64,000 bases of DNA, taken from assembly GCF_004005375.1 (NCBI RefSeq), contig NZ_RZUF01000001.1:1-64000 (forward strand), in the 5' to 3' direction. Position 1 is the first letter of the stretch. Each line of letters begins with the position of its first letter. The notes under the pieces were generated by a model. That model saw only the letters and a list, made by a program, of their open reading frames with translations. It was not told the DNA's origin and did no database searches. The DNA is from Rheinheimera sediminis. Lineage in GTDB: Bacteria > Pseudomonadota > Gammaproteobacteria > Enterobacterales > Alteromonadaceae. A program made the translations under genes and the position numbers. This document shows positions 18,957 to 27,730 of this stretch, piece after piece.

Positions 18957-20716
18957 CAGGCCTCGCTAAATTGCATTTTATACAACTGGGCATAATAACC
19001 ATTTTGCGCCAACAAGGATTGATGATTGCCTTGCTCTACAATCTGGCCTTGGTCCATGACTAAAATTTGATCCGCATTCTCAATGGTCGATAAACGATGC
19101 GCTATCACAATGCTAGTGCGGCCTTTAAATAACTCTTCTAAGGCGCCCTGTATTTTGCGCTCTGATTCCGTATCCAAAGCTGAAGTGGCTTCATCCAAAA
19201 TAAGCACTGGCGCCTGACGTAATAAAGCACGGGCTATAGCAATACGCTGGCGTTGACCACCAGATAAAGTCACACCGTTTTCACCAATTTGTGTATCCAG
19301 CCCCATCGGCATCTGGCTGACAAATTCCATCACATGGGCTTTTTCTGCCACGTTCACTAAATGCTCACGGCTTAATTCGCCACGATAACCATAAGCGATA
19401 TTATTGGCGATGGTATCGTTAAAAAGTACCACCTGTTGCGACACAACGGCCATCTGAGCGCGCAATGAGTCCAGCGTACAAGCTTTGGTATTGATGCCAT
19501 CGAGTAAGATTTCACCTTGCTCTATTTCATAAAAGCGCGGCAATAAGCTGGAGATGGTAGTTTTACCACTACCAGAACGGCCAACTAATGCAACGGTCTG
19601 GCCAGGCTCTACTTTGATACAGATATCTTTTAGTACCTGCTTTTCATGACCAGGGTACTGAAAGCTCAAGTTATTTATTTCGATCGCACCTTTTACCTGC
19701 ACCAATTCAAAAGTACCAGTATCTTGCTCTGGTTTTTCATCCAGTACCAGAAACACATTAGTGGCTGCAGCCATACCTCGCTGGAAATCACTATTGACGG
19801 TAGTCAGCTGTTTCAGTGGTTTTAACAGTAACATCATAGCAGCGAGTATTTCGCTGAACGTACCTGGCGTCAGAGTTTCAAGCATAGCTGGAAAGCTGGC
19901 CAGATAAATCACAAAAGCCAAAGCAAAAGAAGCGATGAGCTGCACCAGCGATACACTGATGGACCGGGTTGCTTCCATTTTTACGTCCAACTGGCGGTTA
20001 CGATTGTTCACAGCTTTAAATCTGTCGTTTTCCAGCTCTGCGGAACCAAAAGATAATATTACTTTATGGCCGTTTAACATTTGCTCTGAGCTGGTCGTCA
20101 CATCACCCATGGCGTTTTGCATATTGCTACTGATTTTACGAAAACGTTTTGAGACATGAGTCACAATCAAGGCGATCACAGGCGCTATCAATATAAAAAT
20201 AAGGGACAACTGCCAACTGTTATAAAACATCAAGCCCAAACAGCCTAAAACAAAAACCCCTTCATGGATAAGCACGACCAGTGCTTTACTGGAAGCCTGT
20301 TTTATTTGCTCTGCATCATAGGTGATTTTTGAAATCAGCTCGCCTGTAGAATGTTTGTCATGGTAACTGACTGGCAAAGCTATCATTTGGCGAAAAAGTT
20401 GTTGACGTAAGTCTTTGACTATATGGGTACCAGCCCAGGTTAAACAATAGCTGGAAATAAAATGAAAAACACCCCGTAAGAAAAACATAGCCACCACAAA
20501 AACCGGCGCCCAGGCCAGGTAATTCATGTCCTTCTGAGTAATGCCTCTGTCGATGAAACTGGAAAACTGCGAAATAAAATACACATCCACGCTGGCATAA
20601 CCTGCCATCCCTAACATAGCTAATGCAAACCCAGCTTTATAGGGCCTTAAATACTGCATCAAGCGCTTAAAGGTACTGATTGAACCCGTTGTTTGTGAAG
20701 ACAAATCTAACCCCAA
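18956..20716 (-). CDS. msbA: lipid A export ABC transporter MsbA
   Basis: A 586-residue half-transporter with six membrane segments in the first ~320 residues and a C-terminal ATPase. Walker A is G-R-S-G-S-G-K-T-T, the signature is L-S-G-G-Q-R-Q-R, and Walker B is V-L-I-L-D-E-A-T-S-A-L-D. It flips lipid A-core across the inner membrane. It is first in the msbA-lpxK-ycaR-kdsB set and lies 57 bases after comEC. Confidence 0.95.
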   Translation of the reverse strand: MGLDLSSQTTGSISTFKRLMQYLRPYKAGFALAMLGMAGYASVDVYFISQFSSFIDRGITQKDMNYLAWAPVFVVAMFFLRGVFHFISSYCLTWAGTHIVKDLRQQLFRQMIALPVSYHDKHSTGELISKITYDAEQIKQASSKALVVLIHEGVFVLGCLGLMFYNSWQLSLIFILIAPVIALIVTHVSKRFRKISSNMQNAMGDVTTSSEQMLNGHKVILSFGSAELENDRFKAVNNRNRQLDVKMEATRSISVSLVQLIASFALAFVIYLASFPAMLETLTPGTFSEILAAMMLLLKPLKQLTTVNSDFQRGMAAATNVFLVLDEKPEQDTGTFELVQVKGAIEINNLSFQYPGHEKQVLKDICIKVEPGQTVALVGRSGSGKTTISSLLPRFYEIEQGEILLDGINTKACTLDSLRAQMAVVSQQVVLFNDTIANNIAYGYRGELSREHLVNVAEKAHVMEFVSQMPMGLDTQIGENGVTLSGGQRQRIAIARALLRQAPVLILDEATSALDTESERKIQGALEELFKGRTSIVIAHRLSTIENADQILVMDQGQIVEQGNHQSLLAQNGYYAQLYKMQFSEA

Positions 20717-20773
20717 AAGAATATCAAAACCGCGGTCATTCTACCTTGTTGTCTCTGCTCTTTCAGCAATTGT

Positions 20774-22984
20774 TCACTGCTTTTGCAGCCAAAAAGGTAA
20801 AGTCTGTTGTCTGTAAGGCCAGATCGCCAGCTGCTGTTCTGTTATGGTCAGCCGAATAGCCCCAAGCTCTGCAGTGTTGAACAGGGGGATTTGCAGCAAG
20901 GACAGCCGGGCTTGGACTTCTTTGCTTGGGTGTCCATAGGCATTATTCGCCGCGGCACTATTAAGAGCTACTAATGGCTGCACCTGAGCCAAAAACCTCA
21001 AGTGACTTGAGCCTTTACTGCCGTGATGCCCCAACAATAACAGGTCCGTTTTTAACTCCGGAACCCGTGTGAGCAGTTCAGCTTCTACTTTTGTACTGAT
21101 ATCACCGGTCAATAATATAGTCCATCCATCCACAGCTACGGCCAGTACACAGGACGAATCATTGCTATCCTGTCTTGCTGCAGTGCTTCGAAAAGTCCTT
21201 AACTGAGCGTTGAGGTATGCAGCAGGCAAAGCGTGGCAAGGTTGCTGCAAGAATCCTGTGTCAAAATCAGCAATCAACTTTACCTGAGGATAAGCCTTTA
21301 GCACTTCTGCAAAAGCACCAGTGTGATCGCTGTCGGCATGGCTTAAGACTAAATAATCCAGCTGCCGAATGCCCTGATAATGCAAATAGGGCAAAACATA
21401 AGCCTCAGTGGCATTAAAACTGCCATAGACAGGACCAACATCATACAACAGCCCCCTGTCACCTTTTTGCAATAGCAGAGCTGTGCCCTGCCCGACATCC
21501 ATCAGATGTAACTGCCACTGCGGGGCTTTGGGCCATAACAAATATGTGAAAGGGAGCAACAACAAAGCCAGACACCGCTTGGAGGCTGGGACTGGCAGGA
21601 AAAAAGCCGCAGCTAACAGTAAGGCAATTAAAAGCGCAGAAACCATAGTTTGAGCAGGCAGCAACCACCAATAATCCATAGCAGCGCCGTAGAGCAACCA
21701 ATGATAGAGAGGTGCTAAAATCAGCTCGGCCAATTGCCAATGCCATAGCATTTCCGCCGGTAATACCAGCTCGAGCAACAAAGCAATCAGCAAATAAGGG
21801 ATCACGAGTAAAGAACACCAAGGCACAAAGATCAGGTTAGAAACTAAAGCAAGGGGCGCGATACCATGAAAAAATAACAACGTAGGTGCACTCATTAACA
21901 ACGTCATCAACACCTGAAACTTAACTGCCAGCAGAAACCGGCCTTTGAAGTTATGGTCTAACAATGGATAGCGCCAGACAAACAAAAATATAAGTGCCAC
22001 CGCATAGACCGTCAGCCAAAAACTAATGCTCATCACCCATAAAGGATTGAGCAATAGTAACAGACCACAAACCAGAAGCCAGCTTTGGCTATAACTTAAA
22101 CGTCTGTGCTGCTGCATTAAATATACAGCCAAGGCCAATGCAACCAGAGCACGTAAGGTAGGAATGGCAAAGCCTGCCAGCAAACTGTAATACCAGGCTG
22201 CGCTCAGGGCGACAAATGGGGCTAGCTGCCGACACAGCAATAATAACGCATGACTTTTCGACAATATCACCATCAGGCCATAAACCCAGCCAAACAACAA
22301 CCCAATATGAAAACCGGATATCGAAATTAAATGCCCCAGCGCTGTTGCCTGTAAACCCAACCAGAGCTCATCACTAAAAGGTCGCTCTCCAAGAGTCAAA
22401 GCCGTGATCAGAGCAAAAGCTGAAAAATCTCCGATTTTTGCTTTTAAACGCTGATACAACTGCTGCCTGTGGTCCCATACAGGATCCAGCAAAAGCGCTT
22501 CTTTTACCAGGCAATTGGCCAGGATGCCAAGCACATAGGCATTAGCCTCTGCATAAACTGAGCCTGGATTTGCTGGGGCACGAACCGCTTTACACCTTAG
22601 TTTCAGCCACCAGCGTTGGCCTTGACCTAAAAGCTCTGGCGCTTCTTGCCAGCGCAATCGGACCAGGTAACCCCGGTATGGCCCTTCATCGATTTGCCAT
22701 AAAAATCTGCTGAAGTCTTGATCCTGTTGTCTGATCCCCACGACCTGCCCTTGTAGCCAAGGTTCAGATAAATGAAGTAGCTGTTTTGATTGCCACTGAT
22801 GCTGCTGCACTTGCCACAGCCACAGACTGAGAGCACAGCAACAGCCGGCTAAAGCCAAAAGACGGTAATGCAAACAAAGTAGGAACAGAGAGAACAGAAA
22901 AATAAGCCATAAAAGTGCTGGCACTATCGGTAAAAATAATGACAATAGGCATCCGCTGATCGCACCGATGAAAAAACGGTTCAC
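20774..22984 (-). CDS. comEC: DNA internalisation/competence protein ComEC/Rec2
   Basis: A 736-residue polytopic protein. An N-terminal hydrophobic region and OB-like domain (about 1-160) are followed by the ComEC competence domain with many membrane segments (about 185-460, containing G-H-L-I-S-I-S-G-F-H-I-G) and a C-terminal metallo-beta-lactamase domain (about 485-720) with L-S-H-A-D-S-D-H-T-G and later L-G-H-H-G-S-K-G-S-S. It would pass single-stranded DNA across the inner membrane during natural transformation. It sits next to msbA, the usual gammaproteobacterial arrangement. Confidence 0.93.
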   Translation of the reverse strand: MNRFFIGAISGCLLSLFLPIVPALLWLIFLFSLFLLCLHYRLLALAGCCCALSLWLWQVQQHQWQSKQLLHLSEPWLQGQVVGIRQQDQDFSRFLWQIDEGPYRGYLVRLRWQEAPELLGQGQRWWLKLRCKAVRAPANPGSVYAEANAYVLGILANCLVKEALLLDPVWDHRQQLYQRLKAKIGDFSAFALITALTLGERPFSDELWLGLQATALGHLISISGFHIGLLFGWVYGLMVILSKSHALLLLCRQLAPFVALSAAWYYSLLAGFAIPTLRALVALALAVYLMQQHRRLSYSQSWLLVCGLLLLLNPLWVMSISFWLTVYAVALIFLFVWRYPLLDHNFKGRFLLAVKFQVLMTLLMSAPTLLFFHGIAPLALVSNLIFVPWCSLLVIPYLLIALLLELVLPAEMLWHWQLAELILAPLYHWLLYGAAMDYWWLLPAQTMVSALLIALLLAAAFFLPVPASKRCLALLLLPFTYLLWPKAPQWQLHLMDVGQGTALLLQKGDRGLLYDVGPVYGSFNATEAYVLPYLHYQGIRQLDYLVLSHADSDHTGAFAEVLKAYPQVKLIADFDTGFLQQPCHALPAAYLNAQLRTFRSTAARQDSNDSSCVLAVAVDGWTILLTGDISTKVEAELLTRVPELKTDLLLLGHHGSKGSSHLRFLAQVQPLVALNSAAANNAYGHPSKEVQARLSLLQIPLFNTAELGAIRLTITEQQLAIWPYRQQTLPFWLQKQ

Positions 22985-23009
22985 GTTAATTTTTCATGAA
23001 TGAGTTGTA

Positions 23010-23543
23010 ATGGCAAAGAATATAATTAAGAAATATCTACCAGATACAGAAAAAATCAAGCAACATCCTTCGCTAAAAATCTTTGGCGCTTTGTTGCATG
23101 ACAACAATTTATGGCATTTTAACCGCCGCTCAGCGCGCGGAGCTTTTGCTGTGGGGCTTTTTGTTGCCTTGATACCTATGCCGTTTCAAATGGTGTTAGC
23201 TGCTGCTCTGGCAATTTTATTCAGAGTGAACTTACCTCTGTCTGTTGCGTTAGTCTGGGTCACGAATCCATTGACCATGGGACCGATATTTTTCATTTGC
23301 TATCAGTTGGGAGCCTTGATCCTGGGGCATCCTGGACATCATGTCGGAGCCGAGGTCAGTTTAAGCTGGCTCATCGACAGCCTGGACACCATAGGTAAAC
23401 CTTTTCTGCTGGGCTGCCTGGTGATTGGCAGTACTTTGTCAGCCTTGAGTTATACATTGGTAGATTACTTCTGGTGTATGTCGGCCAAAAAAGCCTGGCA
23501 AAACCGCACAAAAAAACGTCAGAGCGAGACCGACTCACTCTGA
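23010..23543 (+). CDS. DUF2062 membrane protein
   Basis: A 177-residue inner-membrane protein. After a basic N-terminus come membrane segments at about 50-75, 78-100 and 125-150. The family core R-R-S-A-R-G-A-F-A-V-G-L-F-V-A-L-I-P-M-P (about 39-58) and W-V-T-N-P-L-T-M-G-P (about 85-94) are visible. It is divergent from comEC with only 25 bases between starts, so the promoters overlap the coding ends. Function unknown. The stop lies inside a bidirectional terminator. Confidence 0.85.
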   Translation: MAKNIIKKYLPDTEKIKQHPSLKIFGALLHDNNLWHFNRRSARGAFAVGLFVALIPMPFQMVLAAALAILFRVNLPLSVALVWVTNPLTMGPIFFICYQLGALILGHPGHHVGAEVSLSWLIDSLDTIGKPFLLGCLVIGSTLSALSYTLVDYFWCMSAKKAWQNRTKKRQSETDSL

Positions 23544-23551
23544 CGTTTTTT
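23511..23551. terminator. bidirectional terminator between DUF2062 gene and lolE
   Basis: A perfect inverted repeat, AAAAAACGTCAGAG and its complement, with a 13-base loop. It has runs of T on either strand and serves two convergent genes. It contains the stop codon of the plus-strand gene. Confidence 0.9.
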
Positions 23552-23567
23552 AAATCTGGCTTTGAAG

Positions 23568-24806
23568 CTATCTTTGACCTAAGACAAAAGCTGGCTGTAC
23601 CTTGCTGGCATTTAACGCAGGGTAAATAGTAGCAACTAAACTCATGATCAGCGCTATGCCTATAGTCGTTACCACTTGCACAGCTTCGATTTGGGAAGGA
23701 ACGTAATCCACAAAATAAATGCTGGAATCCAATAAGCTAAAACCGGTCAGATCGGTGATAAAACGAAATAGTGGTTCGATTTGCCAAGCCAATATTAAAC
23801 CCACTAAGCCCCCCACTAAAGTGCCTGTTAAACCATTAAGCCAGCCTAGCCACATAAAAGCTTTCACAATGCTAGATCTGGGCATGCCCATGGTCAGCAA
23901 AATAGCAATATCTCCTTGCTTTTCCCTCACGGCCATCACCAGCGTTGCAACAATATTAAAACAGGCCACAGCCAGCACCAGGACTAACACCAGATATAAA
24001 ATACTTCGCACCATCTGAATATCATTGTATAAATGCCCTTGGGTACGAAACCAGTCCAGCATATACACATAGTCCGTCGCCCTATTGCCAAGTTCACGCG
24101 ACAAAAGCGGCGCTGCAAAAATATCGTCAATTTTAAACGCAAAGCCTTGAACTGCCCCTTGTGGGTAATTCAGCCATGCCCCTAATGCATTGATATTAAC
24201 CCAGGCTTGTTGATAATCTAACTGCCCACCAATACTGACGATTGCGGAGACTGTTAAGCTGACGTGCTTGTGACTGGCAAGCTTACCCTCCGCTGTGACT
24301 TGCGGCAGCATCAGTTGCACTTCATCGCCAACTTTGGCTTGCACTTCTTCGGCTATGCCTTTGCCAAGCACAATCTGGTGCTCGCTGATTTCAGTCAGAT
24401 CCCCAGCCACCACAAAAGACTCTAAAGCACTAATACCTTGCTCTAACTGCACATCAATACCGCGTAACGCTGCAGCTTTGACTTTAGCACCACTGCGGAT
24501 CATGGTATTGGTTTTGATATAAGGCGCTCCCGCCACAACGCCAGAATGCTGTTGTAACGGCTTAATTTTTTTCTGCCAGTTTTGAATAGGGTCCGACACC
24601 GCCTGCAACTCTACATGAGGAATAACAGACAAAAGTTTATCTTTTAATGCCAGCTCAAAGCCGTTCATTACAGACAAAGCCAGAATGAGAATAGCCACAC
24701 CAAGGCCAATGCCTATAGTGGACGACGCCGCAATAAAACGGATAAAAGCGTTGCTGTTCCGGCTTTTGCGATAACGCTGCGCCAGTTGCCAGGACAAACT
24801 AGCCAT
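23568..24806 (-). CDS. lolE: lipoprotein-releasing ABC permease LolE
   Basis: A 412-residue permease with an N-terminal membrane segment (about 22-46, ending S-V-M-N-G-F-E), a ~220-residue periplasmic domain and three C-terminal membrane segments of the FtsX fold. It releases outer-membrane lipoproteins with LolC and LolD. I use the internal ATG ([12 protein letters not shown]), which overlaps the lolD stop; the upstream ATG lies deeper in lolD. LolE rather than LolC is inferred from position downstream of lolD. Confidence 0.87.
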   Translation of the reverse strand: MASLSWQLAQRYRKSRNSNAFIRFIAASSTIGIGLGVAILILALSVMNGFELALKDKLLSVIPHVELQAVSDPIQNWQKKIKPLQQHSGVVAGAPYIKTNTMIRSGAKVKAAALRGIDVQLEQGISALESFVVAGDLTEISEHQIVLGKGIAEEVQAKVGDEVQLMLPQVTAEGKLASHKHVSLTVSAIVSIGGQLDYQQAWVNINALGAWLNYPQGAVQGFAFKIDDIFAAPLLSRELGNRATDYVYMLDWFRTQGHLYNDIQMVRSILYLVLVLVLAVACFNIVATLVMAVREKQGDIAILLTMGMPRSSIVKAFMWLGWLNGLTGTLVGGLVGLILAWQIEPLFRFITDLTGFSLLDSSIYFVDYVPSQIEAVQVVTTIGIALIMSLVATIYPALNASKVQPAFVLGQR

Positions 24807-25497
24807 GAGGTAAGCCATCCATCGTTTTGCCTAAATGACCATCACGCATCCAGTATTGTTGATCCAGCTTTTTCGCCAGCGCCAAATCATGGGTCACCAC
24901 AATAAAGCTGGTTTTCAACTCACGGTTTAATTCACGTAATAACTTATAAATACTTTCTGCCGTTTGATGATCCAGATTGCCTGTAGGCTCATCAGCCAAA
25001 ACTAACGCAGGCTCACCCACCAGAGCCCTGGCTATAGCAACCCGCTGACGCTCACCGCCGCTCAATTCAGCAGGTCTGTGAGCCACCCTGTGGCCTAAAC
25101 CTACGCGTCGTAGCATAGCTGCCGCTTTTTGCTGCGCATTTTCGTTGCTCTCTCCACGAATAAGCAGCGGCATAGCCACGTTTTCAAGCGCAGTAAAATC
25201 CATCAGCAAATGGTGAAACTGATAAATAAAACCCAGTTTTTCGTTCCTAAGCTTTGCCTTCGCATTGGCTGATAACTTAGCTACAGCTTTGCCTAACAAG
25301 GTGAGTTCACCACTGTCTGGCTGATCTAAAGTGCCTAAAATATGCAGCAAAGTGCTTTTGCCTGAACCGGAACTGCCAACTATGGCTAACATTTCTCCGG
25401 CTTTGACTTCAAGGCTGACCTGATGCAACACCGGAGTGACATTTGCGCCATCTCTGTAACTTTTACTGATGTGACGGGCCGTTAAAATACTGGTCAT
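24799..25497 (-). CDS. lolD: lipoprotein-releasing ATPase LolD
   Basis: A 232-residue ATPase. Walker A is G-S-S-G-S-G-K-S-T (about 42-50), followed by a Q-loop region with [11 protein letters not shown], the signature [10 protein letters not shown] and Walker [13 protein letters not shown]. The H-H-L-L segment is characteristic of LolD. It overlaps lolE; upstream, a 195-base repeat-bearing gap separates it from lolC, which is unusual for this operon. Confidence 0.94.
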   Translation of the reverse strand: MTSILTARHISKSYRDGANVTPVLHQVSLEVKAGEMLAIVGSSGSGKSTLLHILGTLDQPDSGELTLLGKAVAKLSANAKAKLRNEKLGFIYQFHHLLMDFTALENVAMPLLIRGESNENAQQKAAAMLRRVGLGHRVAHRPAELSGGERQRVAIARALVGEPALVLADEPTGNLDHQTAESIYKLLRELNRELKTSFIVVTHDLALAKKLDQQYWMRDGHLGKTMDGLPHG

Positions 25498-25510
25498 TAA
25501 ACTCTACCCA

Positions 25511-25571
25511 AAGTAATTGATGTTGCGGAGCGAGAGCGCCCGGTAAACAAAACTGCGATCTCTGTTTCCTC
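25511..25571. repeat. deletion derivative of the lolC-lolD repeat element
   Basis: 61 bases that match the two ends of the element immediately to the right (AAGTAATTG, TGTTGC, then GCGC, AACAAA and CTGCG) but lack its middle. It appears to be an internally deleted copy lying in tandem. Confidence 0.6.
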
Positions 25572-25693
25572 TAAGTAATTGGAGTTGCAGCGCGACGACA
25601 AGAGATTGAGACCCCAGCAGCATAGTAGTCCTATGTGACTAGGGCGAAAGCGCGCAGTCAACAAAGCTGCGGCGCCAAGAACGACGAGGAAAC
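25564..25693. repeat. palindromic MITE-like element abutting the lolC stop
   Basis: 130 bases framed by GTTTCCTC on the left and its exact complement GAGGAAAC on the right. Seven bases further in on each side, TTGGAGTTGCAGC faces TTGGCGCCGCAGC (10 of 13 identical). The centre is CATAG-TAGTC-CTATG. The element's last base is the first base, on plus coordinates, of the lolC stop. No reading frame of note is present. It has the look of a small mobile or extragenic palindromic element; I recall similar intergenic sequences in related genomes but cannot check. Confidence 0.7.
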
Positions 25694-26904
25694 TACTCAT
25701 CTCTTAAAATCTCTGCTGGTTGTACTTGCACTGCCCGCCAGGCTGGATAAACCACAGCCAAGGCCGTCAGCACCAAAGCTGATACCACTATAAAAAAGAT
25801 CTGCACGGGCTGAATATCCACAGGCAAAGCCACCCCGGCCACCACGCTAATACCCAAAAGCGATAAAATATCATTGAGCTGCCATGCGATGACGATACCA
25901 GCCATAGCGCCACTTAAAGTGCCAAGCAAGCCGTTATTCATACCCTGCACGGCAAAAACGGCAAAAAGCTGAGCGTCTGTCATGCCCTGAGTTTTTAAGA
26001 TAGCCACTTCACGTTGTTTTTCTGTCACCATCATCACTAAAGCAGAGACTATATTAAAAGCTGCAACTGCCACAATCAGCAGTAACATCAACCACATCAT
26101 GGCTTTTTCCATCGCCACGGCAGCAAATAATTTGCCATGACTGTCCCGCCAGTCTGTAACTTTTTCTACAGCAGGAAATCTGATGATGTCCTTCGCTAAA
26201 GCCGGAGCAGCAAAAGGCTCAGCTAAACTAATACGCCACTGCGGAGCCTCCTTCAGCCTGCTGCTTAATCGTTTTAAATCAGGTAAATGCACTAAGGCAA
26301 CGCTATTATCTACTTCAGATCCAGTGTTAATTAAACCCGCCACAGTGAATAAGCGTTGGCGAGGTAACCAGCCCATCGGCGTGAAACTACCTCCTTCGGC
26401 TAGCAATAAACGAATTTGTTGACCAGGACCAACCTTCAACTCATCAGCAAGACCAGCACCCAAAATCACTGAATAGGGTTGAGTCGTTAGGGCAGACCAG
26501 TCACCGGACACCAGCGCTTGCTGCAAAAATATCGGGATTTGGCCAGGTGTTATACCTTGCAGTAAAACAGCGGTCAGCTGGCCAGGGCTTTGTGCCAGAG
26601 CCTCCAGTTGTAAATAAGGCGTGGCCTGCTGAATTTGTTGGAACTGCCTTTGCAGAGCACTGATATCAAGCTCTGGTTCTGCCGAGCTTTGTACTATCAG
26701 GTGAGGGACCACACCCAAAATACGTTTTTTCAGTTCTGCCTCAAAGCCATTCATCACTGAGCTGACAATAGTAAGGGCCATCACCCCCAAAAAAATACCA
26801 GTGACCGAAAACAGCGTAATAAAGGATAAAAAACCCTGTCCTTTGCGGCTTTGGCTGTAACGCAAACCTATGCGCACACTCAGAGGGAATTGCAAGCTTT
26901 TCAC
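25693..26904 (-). CDS. lolC: lipoprotein-releasing ABC permease LolC
   Basis: A 403-residue FtsX-type permease with the same layout as LolE: an N-terminal membrane segment ending in S-S-V-M-N-G-F-E (about 46-53), a periplasmic domain and three C-terminal membrane segments, the first after V-M-M-V-T-E-K-Q-R-E-V-A-I-L-K. It starts with GTG preceded by GGAAG. It is first in the lol set; its stop codon touches the repeat element, which lengthens the lolC-lolD spacing and may affect expression of the ATPase. Confidence 0.88.
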   Translation of the reverse strand: MKSLQFPLSVRIGLRYSQSRKGQGFLSFITLFSVTGIFLGVMALTIVSSVMNGFEAELKKRILGVVPHLIVQSSAEPELDISALQRQFQQIQQATPYLQLEALAQSPGQLTAVLLQGITPGQIPIFLQQALVSGDWSALTTQPYSVILGAGLADELKVGPGQQIRLLLAEGGSFTPMGWLPRQRLFTVAGLINTGSEVDNSVALVHLPDLKRLSSRLKEAPQWRISLAEPFAAPALAKDIIRFPAVEKVTDWRDSHGKLFAAVAMEKAMMWLMLLLIVAVAAFNIVSALVMMVTEKQREVAILKTQGMTDAQLFAVFAVQGMNNGLLGTLSGAMAGIVIAWQLNDILSLLGISVVAGVALPVDIQPVQIFFIVVSALVLTALAVVYPAWRAVQVQPAEILRDE

Positions 26905-26990
26905 AGACTTCCACTTGGGTTGGTGAAGAAATTGCTGCGATAATAGTGATTATCCGTTAAGGTTACAAGCTTGCTACCCGAGGTATCCTT

Positions 26991-27632
26991 ATGCAACAGC
27001 CAGGCACTACAACCCTAGCCGCAGAATTAGTAGACGAATTTGCGGACTACTTTCAAATTGAGCATCAGACTACTGTGAATTTAGTCCCCTTTCCCGAGCC
27101 TTTGCCGGACCAGGACAGTTTCTTACGTCTGATCCCTGATGCATTTAAAATGACCAGTGAATTGAGTTTGCTGAATAATTCTTCAATTCGCACCTTTAAC
27201 GCAGTAAAAGATATATCTGTTGATTTAGCGCATTATTTACAGCAGCAAGCCCGTAAACTCGATGCGCTCACTCACTATGTATTGCGATCTCAAGATGATG
27301 CTGCCTGTCGATTTTTCACCTTCAGCTATGGTGGCTCAGGTGTTCAGGTCTGGATGGATAAAGCAGTGGCTTTAGGCCAACTCTATGAAGTGAAACTGTT
27401 TTTAGATAATAATGATGGCGCGTTATTTTGTTTAGGCCAGGTGCTGGACCTGACAGAACAACCCACGACACAACCAGAACAAAAAGCTCGCTATCTGGTC
27501 AAGATTTTGTTTCGCCGTATTCGGGATGAAGACAGAGATATGGTGGTTCGCGCCAGTTTGCATGAACAATCCAGACAATTAAAACGCAAAGCTGAACAAC
27601 GGCAATTACAGGCTCAGCAAAATCAGCGATAA
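26991..27632 (+). CDS. PilZ-domain-like protein
   Basis: A 213-residue soluble protein between lolC and mfd. A helical first half is followed by beta-rich segments (C-R-F-F-T-F-S-Y-G-G-S-G-V-Q-V-W-M-D, about 104-121), which resemble the D/N-x-S-x-x-G turn of PilZ domains. The end is a basic coil (R-Q-L-K-R-K-A-E-Q-R). The leading arginine motif R-x-x-x-R for cyclic-di-GMP is not clear, so binding is uncertain. PilZ-like genes are often found just before mfd in this group. Confidence 0.6.
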   Translation: MQQPGTTTLAAELVDEFADYFQIEHQTTVNLVPFPEPLPDQDSFLRLIPDAFKMTSELSLLNNSSIRTFNAVKDISVDLAHYLQQQARKLDALTHYVLRSQDDAACRFFTFSYGGSGVQVWMDKAVALGQLYEVKLFLDNNDGALFCLGQVLDLTEQPTTQPEQKARYLVKILFRRIRDEDRDMVVRASLHEQSRQLKRKAEQRQLQAQQNQR

Positions 27633-27730
27633 AGCAGCCTGGCTAAGGCCGAATGTAACGGACTAAACCCAAACAACGAGACTGACCGTAGAATGGACCG
27701 TCTTTTAATAACGAGTAAAGAATTTCCCTG

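Noticed and set aside
25497..25700. 67-codon minus-strand frame between lolD and lolC
   Set aside because: It is a translation of the repeat element, has no ribosome binding site and no family resemblance.
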